A DNA stretch of 64,000 nucleotides from Hermatobates lingyangjiaoensis (GCA_026182355.1 JAPFBL010000049.1:558001-622000), one strand, 5' to 3'. Shown: positions 23,102-35,985, numbered from the stretch's first letter. Program-made: numbers and translations. The notes: generated by a model from the letters alone, not told the origin.

Positions 23102-23540
23102 TTTGAGAATATATATATATTATTGAATTTGATAGCAGATTCTGCATTCACGATTTTCCTACTTATAGCTTCTATTTTTCTTACAATTTTCTTTTGAGCA
23201 GGTGATAATTGCCAAAGAAAGCTAGCATAAGACATTCAGAAGGCTGAAACACTAAATAAACACTTCACTGGGGATAACTATATTTAATTAATCACTACAC
23301 TAAATTAAACTAACATAACAAGCTTTCGGCCCCATGGGTCATCGTCAGGTTCTTAAACTACTTATATTAACTAAATATACATATTACTAACTACTTTGGC
23401 GTTTAAATGCCAAATGAACACTGCTATTCTGTCGAAGTGAAAGTTGGTGGTGGGGATGGAGTAGGGTCAACAAAAAACTCATGGCCCTTCAACTCAACCT
23501 AACTCGGTTATCGCCCTCCTTTCTTACTAATTTAAAAAAA
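23102..23540 (-). mobile_element. PLE 3' end, family 6 (single arm)
   Basis: On the reverse strand: pLTR sequence, HHR-like motif (23317-23351), then a frame encoding SFLWQLSPAQKKIVRKIEAI, SRKIVNAESAIKFNNIYIY and (TA)n at 23111. This is the PLE ORF N-terminus with the element ending immediately after FNN, as in the left arm at 8018. No GIY-YIG was recognised upstream and no inverted partner found. Confidence 0.7.
23317..23351 (-). ncRNA. small HHR-like motif, family 6
   Basis: AAC/GTT stem I, consensus core CTGACGA plus T, stem II GACCC/GGGCC (one mismatch), GAA, palindromic AGCT, T17. Confidence 0.55.
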
Positions 23541-24870
23541 TTATCTATAAAACTAGAAATTACATTGAAGTCATTACATTCTACATTTAAACTAGGTAAC
23601 AATTGTATAACATAAAGTATTGTACATATATTTTAAGTAGTAGTACCGAATACGTTTGCATACATTTTTAATTTTTAAAGAGAGTTCTTAATGAATTCAT
23701 TAGTAAAATATTTCCCATTAACTTAAAATTCTTATTTTTACATGTTTTTTTAGCTGACAATTATGCTTTTTATTAAATTTCAGTTATTTTTTTATTATTC
23801 ATTCATTATACTAGTACAATGCAATATTTAAATAAAAAATATAGATTGTGAATATATCATACTTTAGTAACTATTACAGTACTTCCATAAAAACTATTTT
23901 TTTATTTGTCAGCTAATCAATTTTTTACAGAAAAGTAAGCTAAGGAAACTTTAAATAAACCAAGATCCTGTAATAAGTCGTAATTTTTTGAGGAAGGGTC
24001 AAGGAACATAATAAACAATTCAGTTTTTCTGAGCAATGATATTTTATAATGTACTCTATATAAAGAGAGTTCAAAACAATTGTTTTTAATTTGTAATAAA
24101 GGAAAGTCCAATTGTTTTGTGAAATTTTAAGTGAAAGCTCTATGTTTGCAGATTGGAATAGTTATTCTGGGGCTTTGCGATCTATAATTCCAAGCCTTGA
24201 TACAACAGCTGTATTGATACTACCATCTCAGGTGTTGTCGTTTATTTCATCAATTAATTAATATAACCTTAGGTTTAAATTTGCCAGTTTCAAACCACAG
24301 AATCAATTTAATGAAATCTCTGTAACCAAAACTGATTCTCTTATCAATGTAGTATTATCTAAAAACTTAAACAGCCATTCTTTATATAAGAATGAAAACA
24401 TTTTCATCAACCAAAAGCCGTTAATTTTATTTAATGATGTAATAGTTAAGGAGTAACAAACTCAAAGATATTTGTTTTAACCGGAACATTAAACATCAGT
24501 TTTTAAAAATTACTTTCGAATATGATTATTTACTTCAATTTTCGCGTATTATGAAATTAAAAATAGAATACACTTTTGAATTATAATAATATTGAGTTAT
24601 TTGTTGTATACCCACTTCAAATTAAAAAAAAAAAGTTATTTTCATTTATAGAATGAATGATATTTTAAGTAATTTAGTCCACTCAAATATCTCCGTTTGT
24701 TGGCTATTATTGTTTTGTTGCCAGTATGCATTTAATATTCTAATATATACTTATAATTACATATAGTAACTATGTACACCTATTTACATCTATGCACATT
24801 TTTTATACATGTATAGTTTAAATCTAATACATACATATATGTATAAAACAAATTCAATAACATATCAACC
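23541..24870. other. non-coding stretch
   Basis: AT-rich; nothing recognised. Confidence 0.4.
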
Positions 24871-24879
24871 GTTGGATAG

Positions 24880-25379
24880 AATAGGTGTATAATGTAATCG
24901 GGATTCGGTCAATTTTCCAGGATCAAAATCAAACTCTCAATGCTGACGTTTCGGTTTTATTTAAAACCTTTTTCATAGGCCTACAAACACAGGATGACAA
25001 GAAATCATATATAAACATCAACATATAACTAACATCAAAATGGAATATTACAGTTGTGAAAAAACAAAAATATATATATACAAGTAGAAGTAATAGAAAA
25101 GCAATACTTCTACATTTTAACAAGAAAATTCTTCTACTTGATTGTCTAGCTAATTTCGCTGTGTAACATCTCCATTTCTTCAAACATTCACTCACATCTT
25201 CTCCATATACTCTTCTTATCTCCTCATAAAGTATATGTTGATGTTTATATATGATTTCTTGTCATCCTTTGTTTGTAGGCCTATGAAAAAGGTTTTAAAT
25301 AAAACCGAAACATCGGCATTGAGAGTTTGATTTTGATCCTGGAAAATTGACCGAATCCCGATTACATTATACACCTATA
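24880..25379. mobile_element. PLE palindrome, family 5, second copy
   Basis: Arms of about 145 bp (24880-25025 and 25234-25379) around a 208-bp unique centre. Stem II is GGTTTT/AAAACC, changed on both sides relative to the 22-kb copy (GATTTT/AAAATC), which is compensatory. The two HHR copies have independent single changes near stem III (CGTCAG on the left arm, CATCGG on the right). Confidence 0.75.
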
Positions 25380-25677
25380 TGTATATAATTACACAGTAAT
25401 ATGTATAGAAAGAAAGGCATTTAAAGAACTATCATCTCACTTCTGCATTTTGGCCACATCATAATCTGGAGAAGTGGCTGACTAGGTGACTTCACATCAC
25501 GTTCTATTTATTTCATCACTCTGTTTTTGAATTCTCACTTACTTAATTCTCAGTATCACTGAAAAGTCTAAAAAACATGCTGTTTACTCAGCTAGTGCCT
25601 TCCCATCTAGCCGTCCATGTATTTGTTATCCAAGAGGCTGCAGGTACCAAAATATTAAAATCAGTTCTGTTGGTCAT

Positions 25678-25696
25678 TATTGTAATTTGAACATTA

Positions 25697-25772
<76 letters not shown>

Positions 25773-25792
25773 TAATGTTCAAATTACAATAA
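25678..25792. repeat. (TA)n inside a perfect inverted repeat
   Basis: About 35 TA units (25700-25770) are flanked by a 22-bp perfect inverted repeat (TTATTGTAATTTGAACATTA and its complement). The right repeat is the tail of the family-1 arm that follows. The left one is the matching tail in opposite orientation, so two element ends face each other across the microsatellite. Confidence 0.8.
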
Positions 25793-25980
25793 GAAATGGG
25801 GAAAAAACCAAGATCCTTCAACCGTAACAAGCGTCTTCGTCAGAGTCAAACTAAGTTGGGTGTTTGACTCTGAGGAAGACCGCTTGTTACGGTTGAAGGA
25901 TCTTGGTCATTTTTTGCAATCTGTTATTATGGTTTGAACAGTGGTTGTTGTTTCACGTGTTTATTGTGAAATCTGGTCAT
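25771..25980. mobile_element. family-1 palindrome
   Basis: Arms meet after CAGAGTCAAACTAAGTTGGG. The forward core at 25866-25908 reads CTGAGGAAG...GAAGGATCTTGGTC, so A15.1 and stem I have changed. The left core lacks one nucleotide in stem II (AAGCGTC instead of AAGCGGTC). The right arm retains the full tail with GTTTCACGTGTTTATTGTGA. Confidence 0.7.
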
Positions 25981-25994
25981 ACAAGTATAAAAAT

Positions 25995-26108
25995 ATTGAT
26001 AAAAATATCGATCGTGAAATGGAAACAAAATCGAAATTTATCAGGACCCAGGTTTAGGAACAAGAAGAACTGACCGTGTCCTGATAAACTTTAATTATAT
26101 ATACATAT
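25995..26108 (+). mobile_element. degenerate family-5-like arm
   Basis: Contains ATCGAAATTTATCAGGACC and a tail GAACTGACCGTGTCCTGATA that matches the tail at 44910-44945. It ends in TA-rich sequence, into which the hAT element at 26117 inserted. Confidence 0.45.
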
Positions 26109-26116
26109 ATATATAT

Positions 26117-26923
26117 CAGTGGCGACTCCTGACCTTTTTCTTTAGGCACGCAATTTTCAAAGAATAAAAGAAATACAGAGAAATATCCGTCTAATTTTCA
26201 TGTTCAGTCTTTTCATGTTGCACAAAAAGATAATGATGTATTAAAAACATTTTATGGGGATTTGAATCAGGTTTTATTTGGAAATACTTTTAACATTAAC
26301 TTTTATTAACCAATACAATAAAAATAGGCAAAAAATGTTTTTATTAAAGAAAGAGATACACAATACATCATTGGAATAAAAACTTCTTGCAAAATTCTTC
26401 GATAACAAAACCATAAAACTTCTCTCTATCTGTCATGAGATCTTTAAGTAAATGTCTTTCAATTGAAATGAGGGATAAATTAGACAATCGCTCTTCACTT
26501 TGGGAGCTTCGTAAATAACTTTTAATTCTTTTGAGGGCAGAAATCGATCTCTCAACACTTGCTGTTGTTATGGGAATAGTCATAACAAAATTGATGAGTT
26601 TATAAATTTCCGGAAGACCTGTGTGCAAATCACTTTCCAGTATGTATTTGAGGAGCTCAGCAAGCCTGAGTTGCAGTGTATGCAAACTTCGTTCTTGTTT
26701 CTCTTGGCAATTAAGACCATTTTCATTAACCAGAAATGATAAGAGTAAACCCCTGCATTGGGAAGCTTAGCGCAATCATAGAAAATGGTTCCTTAGCGTG
26801 TAGTGGAATAAAAAAAAAAAAGGGGTTCCTTTAAATATTTCGAGTCTCGAACATTTTGGTTTCTTTAAAGATGAATTCTATGCATGCAATGCATGTGTTG
26901 CATTCCCTGAGAAATCACCACTG
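26117..26923 (-). mobile_element. hAT-like element inserted in (TA)n
   Basis: 807 bp bounded by CAGTGGCGACTCC and its imperfect complement ending ACCACTG. The flanking ATATATAT on both sides is compatible with an 8-bp target duplication but is uninformative in TA repeats. The interior carries only the transposase C-terminus, so it is an internally deleted copy. Confidence 0.65.
26368..26685 (-). pseudogene. hAT transposase C-terminal dimerisation domain
   Basis: A 105-codon frame includes LPEIYKLINFVMTIPITTAS, VERSISALKRIKSYLRS and LSNLSLISIE. This is the hAT dimerisation region (TxxVERSFSxLKRIKxYLRS...RLxxLxLxxIE) as found in ZMYM1-like hAT proteins. It lacks the BED zinc finger and the RNase H-like catalytic core, so it cannot transpose. 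The frame has no internal stop and remains open upstream of the first Met, which suggests recent inactivation by deletion rather than long decay. Confidence 0.75.
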
Positions 26924-29600
26924 ATATATATATATGTATATATATATATTTATACACATATATATCGGTGCTACTACTACTCGGTATGACGCATTCTGTG
27001 TGGGTTAAACAAACACAAAGTTAAGACTAAGCATAAGTCCTCGGGATTGTACATTGCCAGCCATTATCCATGCCCATTCCCATACTCTAAGTTTAAAATG
27101 AATCTCTCAGAGTTTAAATACTAAATACAATCCCTCGACACAATAGATCTGTCACTTTAAGAGCTTCTGAATAAACCCAAATATAACTTCTAGGAGCTCG
27201 TTTACATCTGGGTGTCAACCTGAACCGTTAAGTAATATTCAGAGGTGTTTTTTTCCTAAATTATATTTATCGATTTGTTTGTTATTATTACTGATTTAAT
27301 AATTTACAGTTCAATGATGTTTTATATTTATAAAGATTCTTTTCTATTATATTTTCCCCCTTGTCATTCTTCTTCACCTATACATCTATATTATTCTTAT
27401 TCATATACATTTGTTTCTTCATTTTCGTTGTGGTCAACCTGAAGATATTCTTTGAAGTTGTCCAGTTGACTTTCGTCTTCACGCCACTTAACTTCCTTTC
27501 TTGAGGACTATCGTTAAAAGTATCGTTAACAAATATAATTTTTTAGACAGTTAAATTAAAGTAAACGTAATTATATGTCCAGTTACTTGTAACTTGCTAG
27601 TATTTGCTAGTAATTTATTTGAAATGGTACTGATTGGTGTCGTTTGTTAACTAATGACTGTTTAATGTAATTAATGAATGCTGTTTAATTTATTGTTATC
27701 ACTTCATTGTTTCGTGGCAATTTGTTAACAGTTATTAATTAACATTATTTTAACAATAATTTTTTAGCAGTTTATATATTTACATTTCCCTACAGTAAAG
27801 TAGAATTAAACTATACTTAGCGAGGTGAAAAAGCCACTTATATTTTATTATTAAAGAAACAGTAATACGTATAATAAAGTATTAAACGACGGTACCAGTT
27901 ATTCACAATACATATTACATTTGTAACTTTCAAAGTTCTACTAAGAACTTAATTTAAAATAACTAAAGCATTTAAGCCATTTTACTTCAATCTTTCAAAT
28001 TGTACCTATATTTTCCTTTACCGAACACATCATGTCTATAGAAGCAATTGGTCATTCACATTTATTTCAAAAAAAGCTATAAAATATGTTTATGACATAA
28101 AAGAGAAATTAATAAATCTGGTATTCTGGGCAACTAACGACCCTTGTATCTCCAAGTAAGTAATATATTTCTATGTAATTCAAAACTATTAGACAAATAA
28201 AATCTGGTTTTTAAAAATGAACAGCTACCATTATATGTATTTTTCTATAAATAAATAAACTTTTTGAGCAGAATTTGAAGTTTATTCATAACATAAAAAA
28301 AGGTAAAATGAATTGATATGTTGTATGAACATCAGCATAGAATCACAGTGTTATACATCAAAACCTGCATTGAAATGTAAGGATTTATGAGAAATGGTTA
28401 GAACTGAATTGTACTTTAGTTACTGATTTTTTTCAGCCATTACAACAGGGTGGCTCTATTATTCAAACATAAAGATCTGATTACATTTCCAAATGGATAA
28501 CAATCTGATTACATGAATAAATGTATATTAATGTTTCGAAAACAAAATGAATTGTTAAAGAGGTCTGTTGTCGATCTCCCTCCATCTGGCTTATCAAAAA
28601 AATCCATCTGGTCTTATCAGAAAAACCATTTACAGATTACAAATTAAAAAAAAGTTAATAAGCTTTCAGCTGCATAATTTCATTGTAATGTAAAAAAATG
28701 ACTTAAATTAGCTAATATATTGAGAAATGGTCAAAAAAATTTATAGTCAGTAAAACATGCTTTTTTAACAAACGACTTAATTAATATTGCATTGTACTTT
28801 ATGGACATAACTTTTTGAATTTTGCAATCTAATGAACTATGGATATAGTTATCGTGACTAACATTCCTTAGAATTAGTGCACACGGTAATTATTTTCTTA
28901 AAATGTTTTCTTTTATTGTATATACCATACATTCTTTTAGACTAAGGATATCTCAAATCTTAATAGTCATCGTTACGGTAACATTTCATTACTATATCAA
29001 TTACTCAGCTCTTATGAGGTACTTATGATATTTTATTTATTCAGAAGAAATAGATTACTCTTTGCCTGTTCTAGTATATTTATTTTTGGTACTTATAACT
29101 CGAAGTGCGTTTCGTACAATTAATATTTAAAGTTTGTGGGAATAAAATATTTAAATGTCCAAAATAATTATTTGCCTTATATATATATATATTTAAAAAT
29201 GATGTCTTTATTATAATGTTAGGTGTTATTGCTGTAGAGCAGAAGCGACTTAAAACCCCAGCACTATGTATAGGTACTTTTCATAAAAAATTGTCTTTTA
29301 TTTTAAATTATAACTGATTTTTAAAATCAGTCAATGATTTCAAACACCAAGACCGAACTTCAGTAAGAGTTAAAATGATCAAAATATTTGTTATAGAGAT
29401 ATAAACTAAAATATGTTGTTTGTTCTAAGGATTGAAATTACTCAACAGCTATGATTGCGAAGAAACAAATTAATTAGAGTATTAATTTAGAGAGTCTTGA
29501 CTGAGAAACATAGAGTCAGCGCTTAGCTCACAGTACTCAATTCAAATAACTGTGAATTAGTGTAGTCATAATTTTGTAAGATATTATTTTGTCAGGTTAC
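26924..29600. other. non-coding stretch
   Basis: After a short TA-rich tract (to 26965) nothing is recognised in about 2.6 kb. Confidence 0.4.
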
Positions 29601-29998
29601 ATAATAGTGAAAAAGAAAGTGGATGGGTGCATGAGAAATAGTAACGAGGGTAGAAGATTGAGGAAGAAGGAGTGAAGGAGAGAAAGGGACTGAGTTACAT
29701 AAAGATAGCGTGACTGAGACAGACTATGAGAGAGAGTGAGTACAAGTGACTGAGTGTGCGGGAAAGGTGAGTAAGAGAGTCATGTTGAGTAAGTGAGGAT
29801 TTGAGAATATACTTCTATATAAATAAGAGTGAATAAGTGAGTGTGTGAGAGAGAGGGAGTGAAGGTAAGTTTGTGTGAGAAAAAGTAAGGGGGAATGAGT
29901 TTAGTGTTTGGGGAGGGAATATGAGGTATATGAATTAATAAGTGTATGAGAGAGTTTCAGTGAAAAAGGTAATGAGTGAGTGAGTGAGTGGGAGGAAA
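29600..29998 (+). repeat. purine-rich (GAGT/GAGA) tract
   Basis: About 400 bp of strongly strand-asymmetric sequence, G+A on the + strand, with degenerate GAGTGAGT and GAGAGAG motifs. It grades into the 64-bp minisatellite, which is also purine-rich and was probably seeded from it. Confidence 0.75.
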
Positions 29999-30830
29999 GT
30001 TGTATTTACAAGAGTGCAGGAGTGATAGTGAGCAAGTGGAGCAGGAAAGCTGAAGGTAGAAGGTTGTATTTACAAGAGTGCAGGAGTGATAGTGAGTAAG
30101 TGGAGCAGGAAAGCTGAAGATAGAAGGTTGTATTTACAAGAGTGCAGGAGTGATAGTGAGTAAGTGGAGCAGGAAAGCTGAAGATAGAAGGTTGTATTTA
30201 CAAGAGTGCAGGAGTGATAGTGAGCAAGTGGAGCAGGAAAGCTAAAGGTAGAAGGTTGTATTTACAAGAGTGCAGGAGTGATAGTGAGTAAGTGGAGCAG
30301 GAAATCTGAAGATAGAGGGTTGTATTTACAAGAGTGCAGGAGTGATAGTGAGTAAATGGAGCAGGAAAGCTGAAGGTAGAAGGTTGTATTTACAAGAGTG
30401 CAGGAGTGATAGTGAGTAAATGGAGCAGGAAAGCTGAAGGTAGAAGGTTGTATTTACAAGAGTGCAGGAGTGATAGTGAGTAAGTGGAGCAGGAAAGCTG
30501 AAGGTAGAAGGTTGTATTTACAAGAGTGCAGGAGTGATAGTGAGTAAGTGGAGCAGGAAAGCTGAAGATAGAAGGTTGTATTTACAAGAGTGCAGGAGTG
30601 ATAGTAAGCAAGTGGAGCAGGAAAGCTAAAGGTAGAAGGTTGTATTTACAAGAGTGCAGGAGTGATAGTGAGTAAGTGGAGCAGGAAAGCTGAAGATAGA
30701 AGGTTGTATTTACAAGAGTGCAGGAGTGATAGTGAGCAAGTGGAGCAGGAAAGCTGAAGGTAGAAGGTTGTATTTACAAGAGTGCAGGAGTGATAGTAAG
30801 CAAGTGGATCAGGAAAGCTGAAGGTAGAAT
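29999..30830 (+). repeat. 64-bp minisatellite, 13 copies
   Basis: Units start GTTGTATTTACAAGAGTGCA at 29999, 30063 and every 64 bp to 30767. Variation is limited to a few positions (AGCAAGTGG/AGTAAGTGG, GAAGGTAG/GAAGATAG/AAAGGTAG), and neighbouring groups of units share variants, showing block duplication. 64 is not a multiple of three. The reverse-strand open frame over part of the array is a by-product. Confidence 0.95.
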
Positions 30831-33630
30831 GACCTGCAAAGAATAGTGAGTCGCGGACTAAGTGACGCGAAGTAGTGAGATACGTGAACAAGTAGGAAAG
30901 AATCCTTGATACTAAAAACAAAGTAAACACATCAACTATTCCTTTCAAAATATTAAGAATTTTAAAAGACTTTTAAATATCAAATACTTCCAGGTTAACA
31001 TCAAACAACGTAGACTTGATTAACAAGTGTAGACTAGGTGGGTCCCTATCCATTTTTTATCTATTTTTTTTATACATAAAGTGGGATGTACTTTTTATTT
31101 TCATTTATACGTATCTGTTAACCATAAATCACATTACCTGATGTATTTCCTTTCAATTTTGGCCACATTTTTTTTTTTATTTTCTCATTTCTTTTGTTTT
31201 TATGAAGTCATTAATTTATTTTTCTTGTTTTTAAACAATGTGGGTGAGTTTTCTTTTACTCAATAGATATAACTTGAGCTACAGTATGACACTCAACTAG
31301 GTACATATAAATCATTATAATAACAGCATATAATACATATTCATGGTTGTTGTATGGCTAGAAAGAATAAAATAGTCCTGCCACAGGATTGTTGGTATTA
31401 AACTAAAACTAATTCCTGTTTTGAATTATATGAATTTTTTATCTTTATTTCTGGATAATAAAGTTGAATTGACATTATTTTTGTTAATAGTATAACAAAT
31501 GAATCAGTAATTTAGTTAATGTGTTATAATAATTATCAAACTGTAAGAAATGATTGATTTATTCAAACTGAATAATTAAGCAATTAATAAAGGCAATTAT
31601 AGAATATTTATTCGAGGAGAAGACACATGCCGAAAAGGACAAGAAAAAACATGTCCATGTCTAATGAATGGAACAAGCCCTTGAGAGATATGTTGCTGGG
31701 GTTTGTCACTCTTTCCGACTGACAAAACTTTTAATCACATGGAGGGATTCCATTAGGCTGAGTTAAATTTCATGTCTTCGTAGAGACTCTAATACATCAC
31801 CGAGTTTTTTTATTATTCCCTTTAGGTAATCAATCACTCTTCGGGAGCACACCTGAACTAAAGTAATTTAATGAATCACTGGACTAATGGTACTTGAAGA
31901 ATTGATATACAAAAAGTATTCAACACTAATGTCCAGGCTAAAGCATTTGAAAACTACTGTATGTTTCAAGCAGCAAAAAAGTTAATAAAATATTTTTATT
32001 TGTTTCATTTATTAATTCAATGTGAAAATTACCGCAAGATGGTAATAAAATTGTATTTACCAAATAAGTTGAAGTATTAAAACTTAAAGTTCAACATTTA
32101 TGCGAATGTGTCCACTAAATTTAGGACAGCATTCAGAAAATGTACCTAGCCGGAATAAGTAAGCATTCTATTGTTTATCATTTACTTTAGCCATATGCTA
32201 ATAAACAACGTTATTCAAGAACGATAAAATTATTATTTTTTCAATCAAATCGAAAAACCTTGAAATTGACGGCAATTTTGGAAGAGAAACTGACATGTTG
32301 GGATTACAAATACTATAACAGCTGTTAAAATTGTCAATGCAATTTTAAATGACTAAATTTGTAATATGTGCCCATTATACCTTTAAGATTACTCAATAAC
32401 TGATTTCAAACTTTTATAATGAAATTACAATTGAATTTTAGAATTAATTTATGATATACCAAGTAGAGTATTTCTAGCCAACTGGCAGCCACCCCTAAAA
32501 TTAAAAAGCAATATCATGGTTGTTTAAACGATATAGTAAAAAACCTTAATCATAATTATAGGTTCTTTTTATTTGCCACTCAAATTTGTCCCATAGTATT
32601 CTTATTGCTACTGCAAATAATCTCAAACACATGCACTATACCTCTGTCATGAATTCATGTCCAAACATTTATTAACCAAATAGATAAATATATTTTCTAC
32701 TTTTAGAAAATATTTCATAAAAAGTAACTAAAGTAGTATATTTAAATGCTTACTATAATGTTTAATGACTGCACATACATTATTGTAAAAAATTAATACT
32801 GAATTAGATTGGATATCGTAAATAGTGCTTAAATAAGAAATAGTGTACCATAAAACAGGTTTATATGAACTTTCTCCCACTGATGCTGGCACTCCTGGTT
32901 AGCCATTATAAATAAACATTGAATTTTTAATTAATAGACCTAATTGGTCAAGATTTTTAAGACAGCAACAATAAATTCCAATAACAGTCATATAACCAAA
33001 AAATATTGAATAAAAAGTATTTCAGATTACTAATTATTCATGGTTTGTCACGAACAATTAAAACAGTATTCAAACGAAACATACCAGAAGTGAATTCATC
33101 ATTTCTAAATGAAAGAAAACTTTAATCTTTTTTTTTTTATCATAAAAGAAAAAATACAGAGTTACAAAAGCAAATTTATTTATGCAATTATACGTAAATA
33201 TAGTAAACAGGAGTACAATGGAGAGAGCACCGTTATCTAAAAGACAGAAAATATCAAAATCAATTTAATGACAATATATAAAACTAACCAAGATCTTTTG
33301 CGTTAAGAGAACTACATTTGAGAACATGAGTATTGTAGATGAAGGAAAAGGCATACAAACTGGAAGAACAATGGAAATGTAAATAAAATTGCCAAAGTCC
33401 ATTTAATTACACAAGTAAAGAACAAAATTTGATTAGTGTTAATTCACTGCTAAGTTGACTCTGAAACTGATTTTTTCTTCATATATCTTGTTAAACATCT
33501 TTAAACATAATATGTAAATGAATAACTTCAACATTGTCTTTCTACAATTAGCCAATTTACTATTGAAGCAAAAATAATAGCAAAAAATAAACATCACATT
33601 CTCACGCCCTCATACTTACTCCCTTTCTCA
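30831..33630. other. non-coding stretch
   Basis: No recognisable genes or elements in about 2.8 kb of AT-rich DNA. Confidence 0.4.
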
Positions 33631-33639
33631 CTTCCTCTT

Positions 33640-33646
33640 TCTCTCA

Positions 33647-33673
<27 letters not shown>
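33640..33673. repeat. (CT)n microsatellite
   Basis: About 16 CT units in a C/T-rich neighbourhood. Confidence 0.9.
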
Positions 33674-33682
<9 letters not shown>

Positions 33683-34489
33683 TATATAATTAATAAGCCA
33701 CTAAAAAGAACACAAAATAAAATATAATGATGGAATGGTGAAATCAAGAGACATAATTAATATCATAATTATAGTATGATCAACAATCAAAACATATTAT
33801 CTAATCGTAACTTTGAGAAATTTGTTTTTATTTGTTTGTAGTATGCAATTTTACTTCATGAATTAATATATTGAACCATCTATTTATTATTGTGATATTA
33901 GTCATAGACAACATAAACTCCATTCAGCTTCCTTGAAAATGTTCCAAATTGAATACAATCAACCATTTTATGAATTTTTACAAACTTATGTTAAGCTTAA
34001 ACCACTAATTTTTTTACAACTTCGGATTTTTTCCTTTTAATTGTATACTGTTGAATGTTATCTTTATAGAGTAACAAAAAGTATCCAGTAAAAATGCTGT
34101 AAATAATAACCAGTAGCTTTAATATTACGGTGGGGTTGAACCAATTGCAAAAAAAACTGCAATTATTGAAAACTAGAATTATCTCTTCTGAGCAGAAAGC
34201 TCAAATTATTCAAATAACTGCGAAAACAGACTTTCATTTTCATTTGTTTACCACTAGTCGTTAGTACAAGTCAGTTAGAATAGTTGGTTATTATTATGAT
34301 ATACTAGCAAACGTGCTCGTCTTTGTCGGGTACAATTTCAAAAATTCGGAGATGATACATGGTATTCCAAAATATCATTATTAATTATAGAATAGTAGAA
34401 AATATCATTATTAGTACAGTGTTAAGTAAATGTCTCTGTATATATCACATTATCTGTCTGTCATTCAGGTTCATGGAAGAACAGAGTGT

Positions 34490-35115
34490 TGGAGCCTCTG
34501 AATCTTGAGCAAGCAAACTACAGTTGACCATGTGAGAAAAATTTGGTCTCACTCACTTCAATTCATGCGGTTTTTCACTTGCGTCTTAGTTACCGTCATT
34601 GCAATACGGGACATTGCAATAGTTTGAATGGGAACGGATAGTGGCTCGGAAAAAATGGCATGCGTGGTATACACACAGACCAAACCCAGTACCAAACCCA
34701 GTAAGATTTCCGCCTTTATGACCTATCTGTGTAGAGCATGTATTCGAAGTTGTGTCTCGTTGCACATTTTTGGGGCACTCTGGTTTCGTAATCACAGAAT
34801 TGGTTAGAGGCTACTAAATCACAGCATGAGTGGTGTTCCCACTTTAAGTTTTTACTCATGAGCAGGCAGTCCAGGAGCAGTCACGGAGTCAAGAAATTCA
34901 GTTGGATAATGAACTGTTTCCTCATCATAAATCACTCTATTTACTGACTTGTAAGTTCTTTCTTCGTCTTGATATAGTACAAGAACTTATTTGTTGATAT
35001 TTCCTGCCTGTTCATGTGTAGGGGTTGAAAATTGCTCGTTGACAAAACAATTTATTCTGAATAGATAGTACACCTTGAACTTCAAGAAACACCTTGTCAA
35101 TAAGCTCTTGTTAGG
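34490..35115 (-). pseudogene. Helitron-type Pif1 helicase relic, copy 1
   Basis: Read with frameshifts on the reverse strand, the order is PTHEQAGNINK, YKSVNRVIYDEETVHYPTEF, LKVGTPLML, APKMCNETQLRIHALHR, IPRMPFFPSHYPFPFKLLQ, AMTVTKTQ, and SHGQL*FACS. These correspond to the C-terminal third of Helitron helicases (PxNxxVxxIN, YPTEFLNS, LKVGAPIMLLRNL, CNGTRL, FAMTINKSQGQSL, SHGQLYVACSRV), including helicase motifs V and VI. Multiple stops and shifts show old decay. The Rep/HUH domain is missing. Confidence 0.8.
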
Positions 35116-35465
35116 AGCTTAATCGGAAATGAAATTAAAATCAACTAACAATACCTACTTGCTACAATTGTATATTTTCAAAATAAGCATGTCTGTGTAG
35201 CTAGCCAAATACGGCTTAAATGTTCATAACTTGGCTTCTACGTTGAATTCCTAGAATTATAAGTTAACCATACAAAAATCTTCTATCAAAATTTCAGTAT
35301 GCTACGTCTTAGGGTGGCTGAGTTTGCTTGTTTGCTTGTCCGCTTATTTGCGGACAAACCGACAGACAGAAGTTTTTCTAAGGGTGGATTCTGTTTCTCT
35401 AATGTATGAAACGTAAAGATAACTTAAAATGAGTCAGTTATAAGAAATATACAGACAAAACCTTT
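35116..35465 (-). repeat. conserved flank of the Helitron relic
   Basis: Continues to match the second copy (55385-55740) beyond the helicase, sharing AAGGGTGGATTC, ACGTAAAGATA and ATGAGTCAGTT. The unit that was copied is therefore at least 600 bp long. Confidence 0.65.
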
Positions 35466-35494
35466 CTCTTATTTACATACTTGTATCTTTATCA

Positions 35495-35725
35495 ATGATG
35501 AAACCCCAATATGAAACGGCAAAAAAAAAAGACTAGGATCTTTCAACCGTAACAAGCGGTCTTCGTGAGAATCAAAAACCCAACTGGATTATTTGTCTTT
35601 CCAGTTGGGTTTTGACTCTGACGAAGGCCGCTTGTTAACAGTTAAAGATCTTATTTTTTCCATCTCATATTGTAGTTTGAGCATTCATTGTTATTTCACG
35701 TGTTTGTTGTGAAATCTTGTTATGT
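35495..35725. mobile_element. family-1 palindrome
   Basis: Inverted arms with HHR regions 35531-35573 (reverse) and 35614-35655 (forward). The right arm has lost part of stem II (TTAACAG) and the GAAA is TAAA. The full tail with GTTATTTCACGTGTTTGTTG is retained on the right. Confidence 0.7.
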
Positions 35726-35985
35726 ATCTCTATATACTATTTTTCTTTATCAATGTTTTTCTCCAGATTGACAAATTCTTCAAAAATACACCATAGTCAC
35801 TTCTGTATTTCTAGAATAAGATAATATAATAATCATTCAGCAAATCAAAAATACTATGTTCTGAAGATATCTAGAAATATAGACAAAATATTGTCTAAAG
35901 TGTTTTTTTTAATATTTTTTAGGCTGGACCAAATCTTGATAAAGAAAGATAGTGTAGAATGTACATATGTGGTAAAGAAAAAAAA

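Noticed and set aside
25588..25830. 80-codon frame with a long Ile-Tyr run
   Set aside because: It reads through (TA)n and a family-1 arm; the Ile-Tyr run is the microsatellite.
29999..30830. Regular 64-bp repeats as a CRISPR or satellite centromere
   Set aside because: No spacers, only 13 copies, and a eukaryotic context; a local minisatellite explains it.
30646..30948. 100-codon reverse open frame as a gene
   Set aside because: It is the complement of the 64-bp minisatellite read in a chance open frame.
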